Below, piece after piece: positions 12,180 to 12,211 of a stretch of 12,211 nt of DNA (its first letter is position 1; every line of letters starts with the position of its first letter). This stretch comes from Bin87 sp034421995 (GTDB lineage: Bacteria > Chloroflexota > Dehalococcoidia > Lucifugimonadales > UBA3495), in NCBI GenBank assembly GCA_034421995.1, contig DAOUJY010000111.1:1-12211 (forward strand). The letters run 5' to 3'. A program made the translations under genes and the position numbers. A model generated the notes under the pieces. That model had not been told where the DNA came from. It saw only the letters and a list, made by a program, of their open reading frames with translations, and did no database searches.

Positions 12180-12211
12180 ATGCTCACCCTGCCCGATGCC
12201 ATTGTACCGAT
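12180..12211 (+). CDS. Start of a transposase (partial, runs off the window)
   Basis: The last 32 bases open with ATG at 12180 and read Met-Leu-Thr-Leu-Pro-Asp-Ala-Ile-Val-Pro. This resembles the N-terminus of certain DDE transposases (IS4/IS701-like) as I remember them. AAAGG sits 7 nt upstream, a good ribosome binding site. Only ten residues are visible, so the family call is uncertain. If right, an insertion sequence borders the selenoprotein gene. Confidence 0.45.
   Translation, partial: MLTLPDAIVP

Overview
This looks like a 12.2 kb piece of a GC-rich bacterial chromosome, probably from an uncultured lineage. A Chloroflexota (SAR202/Dehalococcoidia-like) origin is my inference, not something the sequence proves. 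It rests on the mix of housekeeping genes (L21-L27-L31, MutL, NadC, a YqhQ-like DUF1385 protein), an Uma2 protein, a DUF433 antitoxin, and many short palindromic GTAGGGGCG...CGCCCCTAC elements between genes.

Layout. Positions 25-1524 (+) hold three unrecognised small or medium genes; the last two overlap by 4 bp and the last is HEPN/PaREP1-like. A membrane-anchored alpha/beta hydrolase follows (1548-2651, +). It converges with a 4-bp overlap on a minus-strand block: Uma2 endonuclease-like protein, Cys-motif small protein, DUF1385 membrane protein and a 139-residue hypothetical. Next is the ribosomal protein operon rplU-rpmA-rpmE (6251-5398, -), with a good sigma70-type promoter and a terminator. 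Upstream lies a carboxymuconolactone-decarboxylase-family gene with its own promoter. Beyond it is a DUF433 antitoxin gene, followed downstream by what looks like the start of a DUF5615 toxin gene cut off by a double-hairpin repeat. nadC (7560-8420, -) is divergent from a 71-residue Tat-signal protein gene (8584-8799, +) that has a TTGACA-17-TAGCAT promoter. mutL (8859-10610, -) is preceded by a Cys-rich mini-protein gene. A 112-bp inverted repeat and a degenerate palindrome separate these from a HAD-like gene and an ArsC/Spx-family gene. The window ends in what looks like the first codons of a transposase.

Main discovery. The ArsC/Spx-family gene is normally read as starting at GTG 11895 and so lacks its active site. 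Reading upstream, a well-placed AGGAG and ATG at 11949 open the same frame, interrupted only by TGA at 11911-11913. That codon falls on the first cysteine of the CxxC redox motif, giving U-S-S-C-R-K. A hairpin able to act as a bacterial SECIS element starts at the next base. I interpret this as a 120-residue selenoprotein with a UxxC active site that was truncated by standard gene calling.

Second theme. At least five palindromes share the same outer arms but carry different self-complementary cores, and two of them supply the stop codon of a neighbouring gene. Together with the diverged double hairpin (6992-7088) and the 112-bp inverted repeat, they show heavy colonisation of intergenic space by hairpin-forming repeats.
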